A DNA stretch of 64,000 nucleotides from Tretioscincus oriximinensis (GCA_022410635.1 JAJVDF010000587.1:149686-213685), one strand, 5' to 3'. Positions 32,769 to 44,178 are shown, numbered from the stretch's first letter. The notes: a model not told the origin generated them from the letters alone. Numbers and translations are program-made.

Positions 32769-32942
32769 ATTGCCCCTGGCACCTGTCCCTGTCTCCCCTC
32801 TCCATCCTGGAGTAGGTCTGAGGCTCTGGCCTCCGTTACTGGGAGACACCCAAAAACCTTTGGGTGCTCCCAGTAATCGAGCTCAGGATTTTGGCTTACT
32901 CCGGAATGGTGGGGAGAGGCAGGGACAGGAGGCAGGGGTAGT
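32769..32942. repeat. Long imperfect palindrome (MITE-like)
   Basis: Left arm TGCCCCTGGCACCTGTCCCTG pairs, trimmed to 20 bases, with CAGGGACAGGAGGCAGGGG on the right. The centre TTACTGGGAG..CTCCCAGTAA forms a tight hairpin. Arms are about 85 bp. Confidence 0.6.
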
Positions 32943-34014
32943 GTGGCTGCTGNGATCACCCCTGCCACCTGTACCTGCTTCTCTCCTCTGTCCTAGACAG
33001 GTGGTGGGGAAGTAGTGCAGGAGGCAGGGCCAATTGGGAGGCAACGGTGCTGATCAAGCTCATCTGTGGCGGCACCATTTTAGGGAGCCCTTTTGGGACT
33101 TGAGGGCCCTGTCTGGGGTTGGGCAATGCCACACTTAATGGCGTTGCCCCCGTGTGAGCCAACATTCGCTGTCAGGAAGGCTGTTGATTGCGACATACGG
33201 GCTTGTTTGTGTTTTATATGTAAGGATTAATTTAAAGAACANGAAGAGTCAGTTGTTCTGTAATTTATATGCTTGCTTATTTTAATATGCAGTGTTTTTC
33301 TTTACAAACTACCTGCATCCTGGTAATAAAACCCTCAAATATTTTTTTTTACTTTTATTAATTAGGGATAAATAGCCACAGTAAATNCCATTGAAACAAC
33401 TACATTGGCAGATAAATTACTTTAAATAATGAATGCATTCAAACACATTTNTAATCCACAGTTCTGTAGTTAGATTTCAATTCCTCTGTCATAACCGGCA
33501 TTAGTATTAATCTTATTTAAGTCCCTATTTCAACTACACATCCCATAAATGCCAATCTGGTATTAAAGAGAGCGAACAGAAAAATAGAAACAATTNAAGG
33601 CACAGCTCTAGAGAAGGGATTTCATTAGAAAATAGTTTAAAATTATATTAATGGGAAAAGTTCCCAAAGTATAGTTTTTTGTTCTCTTGTTACAAGTTTT
33701 GGATTTAAACATGANTTGATAGAGGAAACCTGTTCTATCATGTCAGGTAATTCTAATTTGAATATGTATGAGAGTAAATGTAAGTGCAGCCCCAGAGTTT
33801 CAATATCATTGTTCATTTTCAATGAATTAAAATTGTGTTTGCTTGTCCACTGTTGCATGCCAGGTCAACAGAAATTAGAGTCGGGATAAAATTTTGAATA
33901 AGTATTCTTGTGTGTGATCATGATTTAACAGGGCAAGTGAAATGCCATGTAATACTAGCATTCCATATGTAATAAGGAATGTAGTAAGGAAGATTCTTTC
34001 ATCTTATACTAGAC
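32943..34014. other. Unrecognised sequence
   Basis: A GC-rich continuation to about 33180, then A/T-rich sequence. No named element. Confidence 0.35.
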
Positions 34015-34211
34015 CAGGGATGCTGCTGCTGCTGCTGCTGGTGGTGGTGGTGATGATGATCATTATTATTACTACTACTACTACCACTACTACTACTACC
34101 ACTACTACTACTACCACTACTACCACTACTACTACTACTACTACTACTAATAATAATAATAATAATGATGATGATGATGATGATGATGATCATTATTATT
34201 ATTATTATTAT

Positions 34212-34252
<41 letters not shown>

Positions 34253-34606
34253 GTGGTAGTGGTAGTGGTAGTGGTAGTGGTAGTGGTAGTGGTAGTACTA
34301 GCAATAATAATAATAACAATAATGATCAGCAGCAGCAGCAGCAGCACCACTACCATCGTCATCATCATCATCCATCATCATCATCATTATTATTATTACT
34401 ACTACTACTACCACTACCATTANCACTACCACTATAAATCACAAAGGGTTTTCTGTAGGTTGCCATGCAGGGATGAGCAACAGCTCTACGGAATGCAGCA
34501 AAATTAATTATCGGGGTTGCAGGTTTCCATGGGTGCTGTATCGCGGTCATGGATCTCTTTGTGTCTATAAATGGGGTCACAACTCAAAAAAGGTTAGGAG
34601 CCACTG
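34015..34606. mobile_element. hAT-like element carrying a giant mixed microsatellite
   Basis: Left terminus CAGGGATGCT and right terminus inverse of CAGTGGCTCCTAACCTTTTT are hAT-type. Flanks TACTAGAC (34007-34014) and TNCTAGGC (34607-34614) agree at 6 of 7 readable bases, consistent with an 8-bp hAT duplication. About 70 percent of the element is trinucleotide repeat. Confidence 0.6.
34020..34436. repeat. Compound trinucleotide microsatellite (about 415 bp)
   Basis: Successive blocks of CTG, GTG, ATG, ATT, ACT/ACC, AAT, ATG, ATT, ACT, GGTAGT, AAT, CAG, CAT, ATT and ACT units without intervening unique sequence. The long poly-amino-acid frames on both strands are translations of it. Confidence 0.98.
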
Positions 34607-34917
34607 TNCTAGGCCATTGCTCATCTAAAATGTTCCCCTGGTTTCAGACAGGAGTTCTCCTTCATTCTTCCTGGAGGTAATAAGAAATGGATCTAGACTC
34701 TTTCATAAGCAAAACATACAAACTGCCACATGATACAACTTTGAAAAATTGTTTAATTCACTTGTGNATTTACAAAATATGTACTTCCAAGATAAACATG
34801 GGAATCAAAACATCTTTGAGAAATGTATACTTAGTTGACCTTTGCAGTGTAAGCCAATAAACAAAGTATCTTTTACAAAATGTTTATTTCAGGGAAAGAG
34901 ATGTACAGAAATAACAC

Positions 34918-35165
34918 AAGAATGTAAAAGAAGCCATGCTGGATCAAGTCGTAGCCCATCTAATCCTGCCTCCCATCTTGAACAGTAGCCATTTCTTCTG
35001 GTCATTCTCAAGCAGAAGATAAAGGTGAAACCCTCTCTTGATTCCCTGTAAATAGCTGGATCTTTTCCTTCTAACCCAGAGGGAATGTTGAGGCATTCAT
35101 TCTACTATCCACTGATACCTCTATCCTTCATGAATTGCTTAAACTCTTTCTTAAAGAAACCTAGG
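34918..35165 (-). mobile_element. CR1 LINE 3' UTR (old, diverged)
   Basis: AAGAAGCCATGCTGGATCAA, AGCCCATCTAATCC and ACCCAGAGGGAATGTTGAGG, trimmed to landmarks, follow the inverted CR1 3' UTR with numerous substitutions and no octamer. Confidence 0.6.
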
Positions 35166-35213
35166 ATTGTAGCAATCGCTGTCAATTATATCAATAATGA
35201 AATCTACAATAGC

Positions 35214-35376
35214 GTTTCCACATAAAATCCAGAATAGAGCTTTGGACCTTTAATAGGTGTGAAAAAGTGTTTTACTCCCAATTGCTACAAACATTAGAAG
35301 CTATAACTGGTGAAAAGGCTTTTCTTCCATAGCCATTAAAGGTCTAAAGTTCTACCCTAGATTTTATGTAGGAACC
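35214..35376. repeat. Palindromic MITE, family C, copy 3
   Basis: Arms TTTCCACATAAAATCCAG and its inverse CTAGATTTTATGTAGGAA, with inner arms TTTGGACCTTTAAT and TAAAGGTCTAAAG. Confidence 0.7.
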
Positions 35377-36599
35377 CTATTCTAGAATGTACTATTTTAC
35401 CAACTGTATTGCTTCAGCTTGGAAGAATGAAGCTGGGGAACTCAAGATTCATATTCTGAACAATCTAGTCTATGATCTTTCTATTCCTTCTCTCTATATA
35501 TATTTCCCAGACTCACAATAGTACCCAAAGGCTTTGTGATTGNACAATATTTGGAAGAATCCCAGGGTCTAGGGTGATGCCAAGGACAGGCCAGCAGCAA
35601 TTGCCATGGAACTTGGTTCAGTACAGCAGCAGGAATGGGGAAGAAACAACACGGGAAGAGGGAAGGAAGAACATGAAAGGGGGAAGATAAATAAGCTAAA
35701 CACACAACCCTCCATTGCATTAAAGTCAATCAACAGGCTTATTTCACTAGTATCTTATTAATTTGTTGCCTTAATGTGCTACTATTTTCTTATGACAGTT
35801 ATATGTTGCTTTCAAGTGTTAATGCTATTATTTGAATTGCGCTTTCACTTTAAATTTTGAACTGGTTATGGCATCAATTCTGTTCTCATTTTCCAAAGGC
35901 AAAGCAATAGTGAGTGCAATAGTAAGAAGTAAGAGTTACACTCTACTTTTTCTTTTTCTTATGAGACATGCATGCTAGCTTTGAGGTAATAGGTTTAATA
36001 TATAAAACTACTATAAAAAATACCATCAAGTGGAAAACATCTATTAAAAATGATTCTTTTTAGAAAAATCAAAAAACATAATCTAGATATGAGACAAACC
36101 TTTGGAAAATAAAAATCCAGACAGAAATGGATGTTAGGAGGAATAGAGAGGTTAGATGCTTATATGTTATTTGCCCACCATTGGTACTTCTGGTCTGTGA
36201 CCTAAACACCCCCTTGTTATAAGCCTGGGAAGGACCCTAGAGAATCCTTTGGCGTTCCAAAAAGATTCCAAATGCCATTTTACGAAGGCCCCTAGTTAGA
36301 CCATTTCTGTAAAAAGATTATCTTCTTTGATATCCCTTCAGTACCTACAGTTACTGCTTTCTATAGGCATCTCTCTCTTTATTCTGTACAAATGATTGTT
36401 GTTGTTGTTGTTTCTCTAATGCACCCAACTTTTAAAAAGTTTTAAAATCAACTGTTTTCATTAAACTAAACCTTTGTCCTAGTAGGTCGGAACTTAATGA
36501 TAGCTGGGTAAGGAGACTAGTTTTCTGGAATGTTCCTTAGGGGCAGTGGTTTCTTCTACTAAGTGTCCTTGGGCAGGACCAGGCAGGGTAACTCCAAGG
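35377..36599. other. Unrecognised sequence
   Basis: No gene or repeat recognised. Confidence 0.35.
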
Positions 36600-36872
36600 A
36601 AGAAGGAGGAGGAGGAGGAGAAGGAGAAGAAGAAAAAGAAGAAGAAGAGGGAGGAAGAGGAGGTTTTTATATCCTGCTTTATTCAACCTGAAGGGACTCA
36701 AAGCAGCTTACGTAACCTTCTATTCTTCTCTTCATATCACCTTGTGAAGCAGGTGGGACAGAGAACTCCAAAGTCTTTGACTAGCCCATGGTCGCCCAAC
36801 TGATTTTGTGGAGGAGAGCAGAACTGAATCAGAAAACTTCTAGATAAGACTGGAAGGACTGGCTCTCACATC
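36600..36872 (-). mobile_element. tRNA-derived SINE with (TTC)n-type tail
   Basis: The plus strand starts with a (GAAGGA)n tract (the 3' tail), then TTTTTATATCCTGCTTTATT, GGGACTCAAAGCAGCTTACG, CACCTTGTGAAGCAGGTGGG and GTCGCCCAACTG, ending in a degenerate head TAGATAAGACTGG. Sauria-type organisation. Confidence 0.8.
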
Positions 36873-37601
36873 CTTATCCATCAGGTTTCCATATATACTG
36901 GGGAGAAGAAGGATTAGAACTCCGCAAAAATAACATTTCTACTTTCCATTTGGTGGTCGTGGTACCCAGAGCATGAGTCCCTGTCCCCTTTCCAAACCTT
37001 CCTATGTCTCTGACTGCTGCAGTGAATTTAAGGTGTCCAGCACAGAAGAAGATCTGCTTTTCTGATGTCTCTGCCAAAGAATGCCTGTAAAGGTCACAAT
37101 GAATTGAACTCATAATAGGTTATCTTTCAGGCCCAGCAGCCAATTTAAAATCCATCTTTAGACTAAAAAATGGAATTACGTGTTTGCAATTTGAGAGTCA
37201 AACTGTGTATGAAGATGTTCTATGTTTGATTATGTGAAATGTGTAGGAAATTATTCTCTTCCCCCAAAGAAATATCAGTAGAGGCAAAATATAGCAATAC
37301 ATGTGTGGTGTAAGAGTGCACACTGGATGTATGCTGAACAAATTCCACAACTACGCTTCNTGCCCATAATGTTTTCTTACTTGATGTTCCAACATCACCA
37401 TTCTTCAGCCATACTCGTTATAGGTGTTTTCACTAGGCTTTTCATGCATCAGTAATATAAGTGTGAGAATCAACTATTTCCTAATAGCTGATATTTTCAA
37501 ACATTCTAGTAAAACACCGCGTATTCCCCTTCTAATCCATCACGTGCGTGGTTAATGGGGGAAGGTTGGATCACATGTGAAGACAGCAGGATGACAATAT
37601 C
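36873..37601. other. Unrecognised sequence
   Basis: No gene or repeat recognised between the SINE and the L1 end. Confidence 0.35.
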
Positions 37602-38278
37602 TTTTTTTTTTTTAAAGTTGATTTTTATTGGGTTATATCACAAAACACAACATACATACATAAAATATAAACTACAACAAATACAAATACATACAATGTC
37701 TCCTTCCCACCCTTCTTCCCACCCTTGGAGAGAAAACCCTACAAGATTCAAACATTAATTATACAAACAGCCGTTGATCTAGAAGCATGGCAATTGTATG
37801 TGAAAGGATTCCGCAATTATTATGCCCGACACCATATGAGATTAACTTGTGCCACTTTGTCTCCCATCTTACTTTTGGTAATTGACCTATTAATCTCAAT
37901 CTTTTTTCCCTTATTGAGTCAAATAAGAGAAATTCCGCAAGGTATTCATACCATATCTGCAATGTCCAATTCTGTTTTTCCTTCCATCCCCTGGCTACCA
38001 CAATTTGGGCAGCCCATATCGCTTGTTCGATAATAAAACAGTCCTGTGCTGGAAATGGCAATTGTGTGGTGTTACACATTATGTTGAGTTTAGGGGATCT
38101 TGTAACTTGCACTCCTAAAATATCTTGTAATTTAGTTTCTATCAAGTTCCATAAATTTCGTACCTCGTTACATTCATAAATCATGTGTAGAAGGGTACCC
38201 CTAACTTGACATCCATGCCAACACTCCTGTGATCCCCCTCCCATATGAGATAATTGGACAGGTGTCCGGTACACTTCT
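37602..38278 (-). mobile_element. L1 LINE 3' end with poly(A)
   Basis: On the minus strand it reads through the end of ORF2, a short 3' UTR with AATAAA about 20 bp before the end, and a 12-base poly(A) (T run 37602-37613). The 5' truncation is near 38278. No clear target-site duplication was found. Confidence 0.85.
37759..38274 (-). pseudogene. L1 ORF2p C-terminal fragment
   Basis: 171 uninterrupted codons match the C-terminus of L1 ORF2 proteins: the Cys/His knuckle CWHGCQVRGTLLHMIYEC and NLWNLIETKLQDILG, then AIWAAQIVVARGWK and TLQIWYEYLAEF. Endonuclease and reverse-transcriptase domains are missing through 5' truncation. An intact frame over 171 codons suggests a fairly young insertion. 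Confidence 0.85.
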
Positions 38279-38902
38279 GATTAGTCCCACACTGAGCATG
38301 CTCAAGATTACATCCTGGCAACTCGGTTCTACAAGTTCGTAACGTGTTTTTTTTGTACCATGTGGGTTAAGGCTTTTTGCAACATGGGGAAGGTAAAGTA
38401 AGCCAGAGCTTGGGAATGAGTTCTTTCAGAAATTAATTCAATTGTATTTTTTAACATACCATGTGAACAAGGCCTTATTGAGTGTCATCTTCACTGCCCT
38501 TTCATTTTTTAATGGAAACATTTTGTCTTAATGGGTGCTTCGCTAGGCTTTGCAATGCATCCGGAAAATATCTAGAATAGAAGAGGAACCTTTTATTGCT
38601 GATCTTTTCTGACTGCGTGGTGAAATCCCTGCATCCTCCATTAGANGGTGCCTGCAGTCTATCGGCTGTCATGCACTCCCAAGCTGATGAGCAGTGTGAG
38701 AAGATGCCAACCAAAAGGATCGCAGCTAGCTGGGCATGCGCAGCTCAGTCCTCTGGGTTTGTCTTGTCAGCCTTGTGCCAGCTACACATGAATCCAGCAA
38801 AAGGTATGTCTCTTCTTTTTCCCAGTGAAACCTGCAATCGCTTTTAGATTCCTGATTTCATTCATTTCTCCCCTCCGTGTGCCCAGGAGTGAAGTGAAAA
38901 AT
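38279..38902. other. Unrecognised sequence
   Basis: Contains CACACTGAGCATGCTCAAG, a word shared with family E, but no full element could be traced. Confidence 0.35.
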
Positions 38903-39011
38903 CATCTAGAAAGCTCATTCCACCTAGCCTATTTCTTCTTAGTCTCTAAAGTGCTACAAGACCTGCTTGCTAGATTTTTGTGGACCCAGACTAATATGGC
39001 TATTTCAAACT
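38903..39011 (+). mobile_element. Penelope-like 3' tail, copy 7 (diverged)
   Basis: GAAAGCTCATTCCACCTA, TTAGTCTCTAAAGTGCTACA and CTAATATGGCTATTTCAAA match the family; the CTGAAGA hairpin part is lost. Confidence 0.5.
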
Positions 39012-39204
39012 GTGCCTGTACTAATTCAAATGGCACAAAGGGCTTTTCAGATGAATCTACCAAACATCCTTTTGATCTGAGTTCAATTATGTCGAAAGAT
39101 GTATGAACTGAACAATACGTTTGTCTGATGGAAAAGAGTTCAAATTCAAACAGAGCAAATTTGTTTGAATTGCACTTCATGAGAAAATGTCTGTGCACTT
39201 CTCT

Positions 39205-39396
39205 GGAAGAGGAGGGGGAGAGTTGGCTTTTGTACCCTGCTTTTCTCAACCCGAAGGGACTCAGAATAGGTTCCATAACTTTTTTGTTCCTCTCTTCACA
39301 GAAGACACTTTGTGAAGTAGGTGGGACTGAGAGCACTTCAAAGAACTGTAAACAGCCAGTCCAAGGCTTCACAAATCAGAAGACTATCAGATAAGA
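39205..39396 (-). mobile_element. tRNA-derived SINE (left member of head-to-head pair)
   Basis: AGAGGAGGGGGAGAGTTGGC, CTTTTCTCAACCCGAAGG and CACTTTGTGAAGTAGGTGGG run to a head AGATAAGAGTCTGAC. The tail is on the left, so the element reads leftward. Confidence 0.8.
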
Positions 39397-39401
39397 GTCT
39401 G

Positions 39402-39697
39402 ACATGAATGGCTCAGTCGCTAAGGAGACAGTCTTACATCTGGGAGATCGGGTTTCGAAGCCCTGTGTCAGGCATGGGGAGGGGTAAGCGCCTTCTACTA
39501 GCCTGCAGCTCTAGCCAACTCAGCTATTCGAAAGNGATGCAAATATGTAATCTGCATTTCAATTTGATAAATGAGTACCATGATTAACTTGATGGGGAAG
39601 ATAGAATAAGATATAAGCCTTTGGGTGAAAATCAACCGTGAAAACTGCTCTGGAAAAGAGTGGGGTATAAAAACTCAATTCTTCTTCTTCTTCTTTG
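39402..39697 (+). mobile_element. tRNA-derived SINE, full length
   Basis: The head TGAATGGCTCAGTCGCTAAG is a pol III A-box-like start and GGTTTCGAAGCC resembles a B box (GGTTCGANTCC). The body leads to GGGGTATAAAAACTCAATTC and a (TTC)n tail. This is the clearest copy of the type also found in the duplicated block at 48009 and 61541. Confidence 0.85.
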
Positions 39698-39974
39698 ACA
39701 CTGTAATCACATACTATAGCTACAAACACCCCCCTCTGGAAATCTTTAAGGGGGGAAATAGGTCTGGTGGCACTAAATTTGTCAACATGCAAATGTCAAC
39801 ATCTCAAGCATAAAGGAATAGTAATCTTCCCTAGCATATTGGCCCATCTGGGTCTATCTGAACCTATCAATGTTTTACACCCTGTGAAACAGTAGGGTAG
39901 TGAAGTCTATATATAAAAAATAAAAATAGCTTCTGGCTTTCCAAACTTGGTATTGGAGCAAAATTCCCAAAGCA
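39698..39974. other. Unrecognised sequence
   Basis: No gene or repeat recognised. Confidence 0.35.
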
Positions 39975-39982
39975 TCTGAACT

Positions 39983-40569
39983 TAGGGTTGNNATATTTTG
40001 GCAGCCCAAAACCGGGACGGGGGTGGGGTGGGTGCGTGCATGCTCACGCACACACGGGCGCTTGTGGTGAGACAGGCAGAAACTCTCTTCTGCCTGCCTC
40101 ACCATAAGCGTGCGTGTGCNCGTGCGTGCGTAGCTGCTCCTCTGGTGGAGGCGGGGTTTCGTTCCTGCTGTCAGGCAAAGCGCGACAACTCGCCTCCAGC
40201 AGAGGAAAAACGCTTGGGTTTGTGACAGGAGAACAGAGCTGTCCTCCTGTTTCCAACCCAGGCGTTTTTCCTGTGCTGGAGGCGAGTTGTCGCGCTTTGC
40301 CTGACAGCAGACATGAAACCCCCTCCTCTAGCATTGGAGCAGCTACGGCACGCTCCGAGGTTCCTTCCAGGACCCTGGAAAGCGTTGCTCGGGCTGCAGC
40401 CGTCAGCTCTGACGGCTCCTTTGCCTTTAAAATCCTGCATTTTTATATTCCCTGATGCAGCCTCGGGGAATGTAAAAATCTGGGATTTTATCTTAAAACC
40501 CGGAAGGGGCTATATTTTAGTCCCCAAAGCCTGGATCGTCCCGCCTTCCCAGGACGTATGGCAACCCTA
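39983..40569. mobile_element. hAT-type non-autonomous element, exact 8-bp duplication
   Basis: Termini TAGGGTTGNNATA and its inverse TATGGCAACCCTA are flanked by TCTGAACT on both sides (39975-39982 and 40570-40577), an exact 8-bp duplication as made by hAT transposases. The element is unusually GC-rich and its centre (about 40137-40333) is a nearly perfect inverted repeat. No transposase frame; all frames here are shadows of the palindrome. Confidence 0.9.
40137..40333. repeat. Long near-perfect hairpin inside the hAT element
   Basis: Arms of more than 90 bp share TGCTGTCAGGCAAAGCGCGA and ACAACTCGCCTCCAGCA in inverted order with almost no spacer at the centre (near 40236). A single strand of it would fold into a very stable GC-rich stem. 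Confidence 0.9.
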
Positions 40570-40577
40570 TCTGAACT

Positions 40578-41427
40578 GGGCATTTTATTAGCATACTGTA
40601 GCTATTCTAGCTACCTTCTTTGCAAAACAAAAGAAATTAGGTTTCATCTATTGTGGTGACTTGAAAGCATTTATATCTCATTTAACTGGGGAGATGTTGA
40701 ATGATGAGGTCCACAGATAGACCAGAAAACAGCCTAATTGTGAAATCTATTGTTCCTGAGTTCAATCTGAGCTCTGTAATATTTGCCAATATCTGACTTC
40801 AAATCTGCAAGAAATGATGCTGTTTGTTGCTTTATCCTATACTCCTTGGGAATGTTTTGTATTCTTCTTGACGGTGTACTTGGAACAGACATTGTTTTAT
40901 GGAACTTGTCCAAAGTAATCAGAGAACTGACAATGTGAAATGTAAATTGAATTTTGCCTATCTTAATTTCTAACGTAATTTGGCATCAATAACAACGAGG
41001 TTGACAGAGACTCACAGCCTGTGAAATAAAATGTATTCAGAATGAAATGGAAAGTAGAATATGTTTTCATTTTTCTATCTCCACCCTACACTCTACTTAA
41101 TTTATGCTTCCTCCATCCTATTTCCATAGCAGGTAGCTGAATATCTCCCAGAGTATATAATTTCCTGCTTCTTAGGAATGTATAATTCATGCAGTTTCTT
41201 CCGTCTGTTTCCTTATAAGATTTTTGAAAATGCACACAAGTCCCACCAGGCTGGAAGGCATGAAGGAAGCCCATGGAAGCTTTATTTCCATGCCACTGTG
41301 GACTACAGACTCATCCTCATGTCATCGTGCATTCCATATTTTNCATTTGCAGGGAGGAGAAAGGGGAAGGTTTTGCTGCTTTCTGTGGGTGACACAGAAT
41401 CTTGGACGACTACTTTGTCACTCAGCA
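40578..41427. other. Unrecognised sequence
   Basis: No gene or repeat recognised. Confidence 0.35.
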
Positions 41428-41955
41428 AAGAACATAAAAGAGCCCTGCTAAATGGGGCCATAGCTCATCTAGTCCAGCGTTCTGTCTCACATAGTGCCCA
41501 CCAGTTGAACCTGGGAAATCTCAAGCAGAAGAAGGCAAAAATTGTGACTGTTCTTGATTCTCTGGAAATAGTATTTCAGGGGTACTGCCTGTTGTTCCAT
41601 CCTGGAAACAGTATCAAATCATCCATCTTAGTAATCATCATCATCATCATAGCCTTTATTGGCATAAAAAGAAGAAAGACATCCAACGCAAGAAACAAAC
41701 CAAATACACTTGACTTTCATGAATTTGTCTGATGCTACCTTAAGGCTATCCTGACTGTGAGCTACCACCATCTCTTTTGGAATTCCACATAGACCACATT
41801 ACCCTATGGGTAAATGAAAAATTCCCCTTGTCTGTCCTAAGTCTTCTGGCCATCAACCTCAACGAGTATCCCCTGGTCCTAGTGGTCCAAGTGTTGTGTG
41901 ATAGAGAAAATATTTTTCTCTGTTCACCATTTTCATCCCATGCATGATTTTAGGT
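41428..41955 (-). mobile_element. CR1 LINE 3' end, split by a LINE tip
   Basis: Inverted 3' UTR (CATCTAGTCCAGCGTTCTG, TGCCTGTTGTTCCATCC) and frame end (TTGTGTGATAGAGAAAATA) are clear. About 80 bp at 41633-41712 do not belong to CR1 and interrupt it. Confidence 0.7.
41633..41712 (-). mobile_element. Short LINE-type 3' tip with (ATG)n tail
   Basis: On the minus strand the insert ends GCCAATAAAGGCTATGATG plus (ATG)n, a poly-trinucleotide 3' tail of a retroposon. The parent family is unknown. Confidence 0.45.
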
Positions 41956-42172
41956 GGGAAACCCTATCTTCAGTCAACAGAAGGATTCACTATATCATTC
42001 TAAACACCTGAATTGCCAATTGCTTCATGATTCCCCAATTATTCCAAACAAATTCTTAAATTAACATTTGGATAACCTGCTTTTGGCTAAGATGGAAATG
42101 TTTTCTACTTGAGGAAGAGCAAAAGACAAACAACATTCCCCTCAGCCAGCAGATAGGAATGATTCTCAGAAA
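41956..42172. other. Unrecognised sequence
   Basis: Nothing recognisable. Confidence 0.35.
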
Positions 42173-42177
42173 CCATC

Positions 42178-42865
42178 TGTGAGTTCTGATTGGTTGGGGG
42201 CCTGGCTATCCATGGAGAAGGAAGATAGAAATGCACAACAATGAGCTGAAGGGAGGGCTATTTAAAGAGAAGGGAGAGTGAATTAAGGGTTCTTGTTCTT
42301 GCTCTGGAGTGAGGGGAACAGGAGTTGGTTTGTCTTGAAATACTATCACCAGATAGGGTGAACAGACAAGACTCTAAGCTTGAGAGAGCTAGAGTTGGTT
42401 AAAGCAGATCTGCAATGAAAAGACCACAGAGTTTAAATCTCAAAAATCCTGTATCAGGCACTCGGCCTGAGGTGCAGGGTGGACATAAGGTTACATACAA
42501 ACTTGGTTGTGTGTTGAATGCAAGACAAAGAAAGGTTAAAATAAATGTTACTCACTTTCCATTCCTTCATTTCCATTCTCTTCAATAAAGAATTACTTTA
42601 TTAACTTTTACTGGTCACAGCATGAAAGGGAAAGCAAAGGGAAGAAAAGTGAACTCTTGTACATAAAGGCAAACCCTTGTACATAAAAGGGAAGCCAGGC
42701 CATGATACCTATTGCCTAACTGAGTTTACTTAATAAACGGGCCTTGGAAGGAAGTGACATAAGGCAACCCCCATAAGCCCAGGTGTGTGGATAGTGAAGG
42801 AATAGTGGGTAAAATCATCCTTGGCAAGGGTTGTGGGTATCTGGCCAGCCCTCATGGCCTTCACA
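42178..42865 (+). mobile_element. Solo LTR with exact 5-bp duplications
   Basis: CCATC flanks the 688-bp block (42173-42177 and 42866-42870). Ends are TGTGAGTTCT and ..GGCCTTCACA, giving a TGTGA/TCACA inverted pair. U3-like features are an ATTGG box (CTGATTGGTTGGGG) and TATTTAAAG near 42258. AATAAA occurs at 42584 and 42732. A fragment of the same family lies at 32158-32206. No internal retroviral genes. Confidence 0.75.
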
Positions 42866-42870
42866 CCATC

Positions 42871-44090
42871 CCTCGACAAAAAGGCTCTATCTCATGATAA
42901 TGATTCCAGGGGAATAAGAGACAGAATGGGATAGAAAATCATCACAGATAACATTGTTGATTCATATAACGGATATAATATCTAGGCAAGCTCCNGCCCA
43001 AATTGGCTCAACATAATCTGTTTTCACAACATACTGAACACCTTGAGTTGGAAATATTGTTCGGTGTCGTAGGAGTGGGTTAAAAGCAGAAAGCATTGAC
43101 ACATAACAAGGAAACATAAATAAGTCTCATGTGAAAGAGATTGCCAGTCACAGCTGTAAACAGACCCGCTTAAACCCCTGATGGCGTTCCAACAGGAAAC
43201 ATCTGAGGGCTTTGTGGAATCCTGTTATATGTGAGCTAATTTAAGAAGTGTGAAGAGAAGTTTAAAAAAACTAGCATTGCTTTGGCACTCCAGTTTCGGG
43301 AAGGGGCGTCAGCATCTTTTCGCCACCCATGAAACAGGGGGGTCCAGTTACACTGGAACTCTTTTAGTAAGAAAAATTAACAAAATGGAAAGTGAACACC
43401 TTCTACAAGCCTGTGTGAAAGGGCCTCTCAGTCTGTTACGTTCTGTGGTACAGATCTGAAAATTTCTCCTTCTTGACGACATCAATGCACAGAGCTCTTT
43501 ATAAGGAACTATATCTTATTTGCGAGGATTATAAATGTGATTGTAGTATATTTATTATCTACACCTGCACTCCTGGCAGTGTTAAATCTAATCTGTTTGT
43601 TTGGACGATTATTATTATTATTCCCTCTCAGCACACAGCAACCTAGGAAGGTTTTAAGCAAAACCGTCTGGATTTTATAGATACATACATTTGGGAAATC
43701 AATTTCTAAATCACAAGGAACCGTCATCTTGACTCGCTTACTCTCAATGCTATTAACTTTGCTGGAAAGAGACTAAAGTTCCAGCCACGCACTAGAATCC
43801 AAGTACTTAGCATTATTTATCACGATTCATAAATTGATTTTCTTCCCTGACCTAAGATATCTATAAAAAAACAGTTGGGGTTTTAAAATACCATCGTTTT
43901 TTTCCTCATATACCAATGATCAGGAACAAAATTTATGGCTCTTTCCAAGCCAGGACATCAAAGGAATGATAATTTTCGTTGCTAAAAATGCCTGCCCTGT
44001 TTTATATTGAAATAGCTTTTTTCCATGTAGTTCTTTCTGTTATTTTCTATTTGGGGAACCTTATTGTACATTTATTTATTTATAAATAAG

Positions 44091-44091
<1 letters not shown>
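42871..44091. other. Unrecognised sequence
   Basis: No gene or repeat recognised. Confidence 0.35.
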
Positions 44092-44159
<68 letters not shown>

Positions 44160-44178
44160 ATGATAATAATAATAATAA
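44092..44178 (+). repeat. Compound microsatellite (TAC)n(TGC)n(TGA)n(TAA)n
   Basis: Four successive trinucleotide blocks, each one substitution away from the next. Smaller relative of the array at 34020-34436. Confidence 0.95.

Noticed and set aside
33942..34437. Long poly-amino-acid frames on both strands
   Set aside because: They are translations of the trinucleotide array, open because the units lack stop codons.
39402..39470. Possible functional tRNA gene
   Set aside because: A/B-box-like words are present, but the cloverleaf does not close and the sequence runs into a SINE body and (TTC)n tail.
40044..40591. Multiple 75-113 codon frames on both strands
   Set aside because: GC-rich palindromic transposon DNA is open on both strands; no protein family is recognisable.
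42155..43113. Alternative LTR boundaries flanked by AGGAA
   Set aside because: The ends are not inverted partners, while 42178-42865 has both matching ends and exact CCATC flanks.
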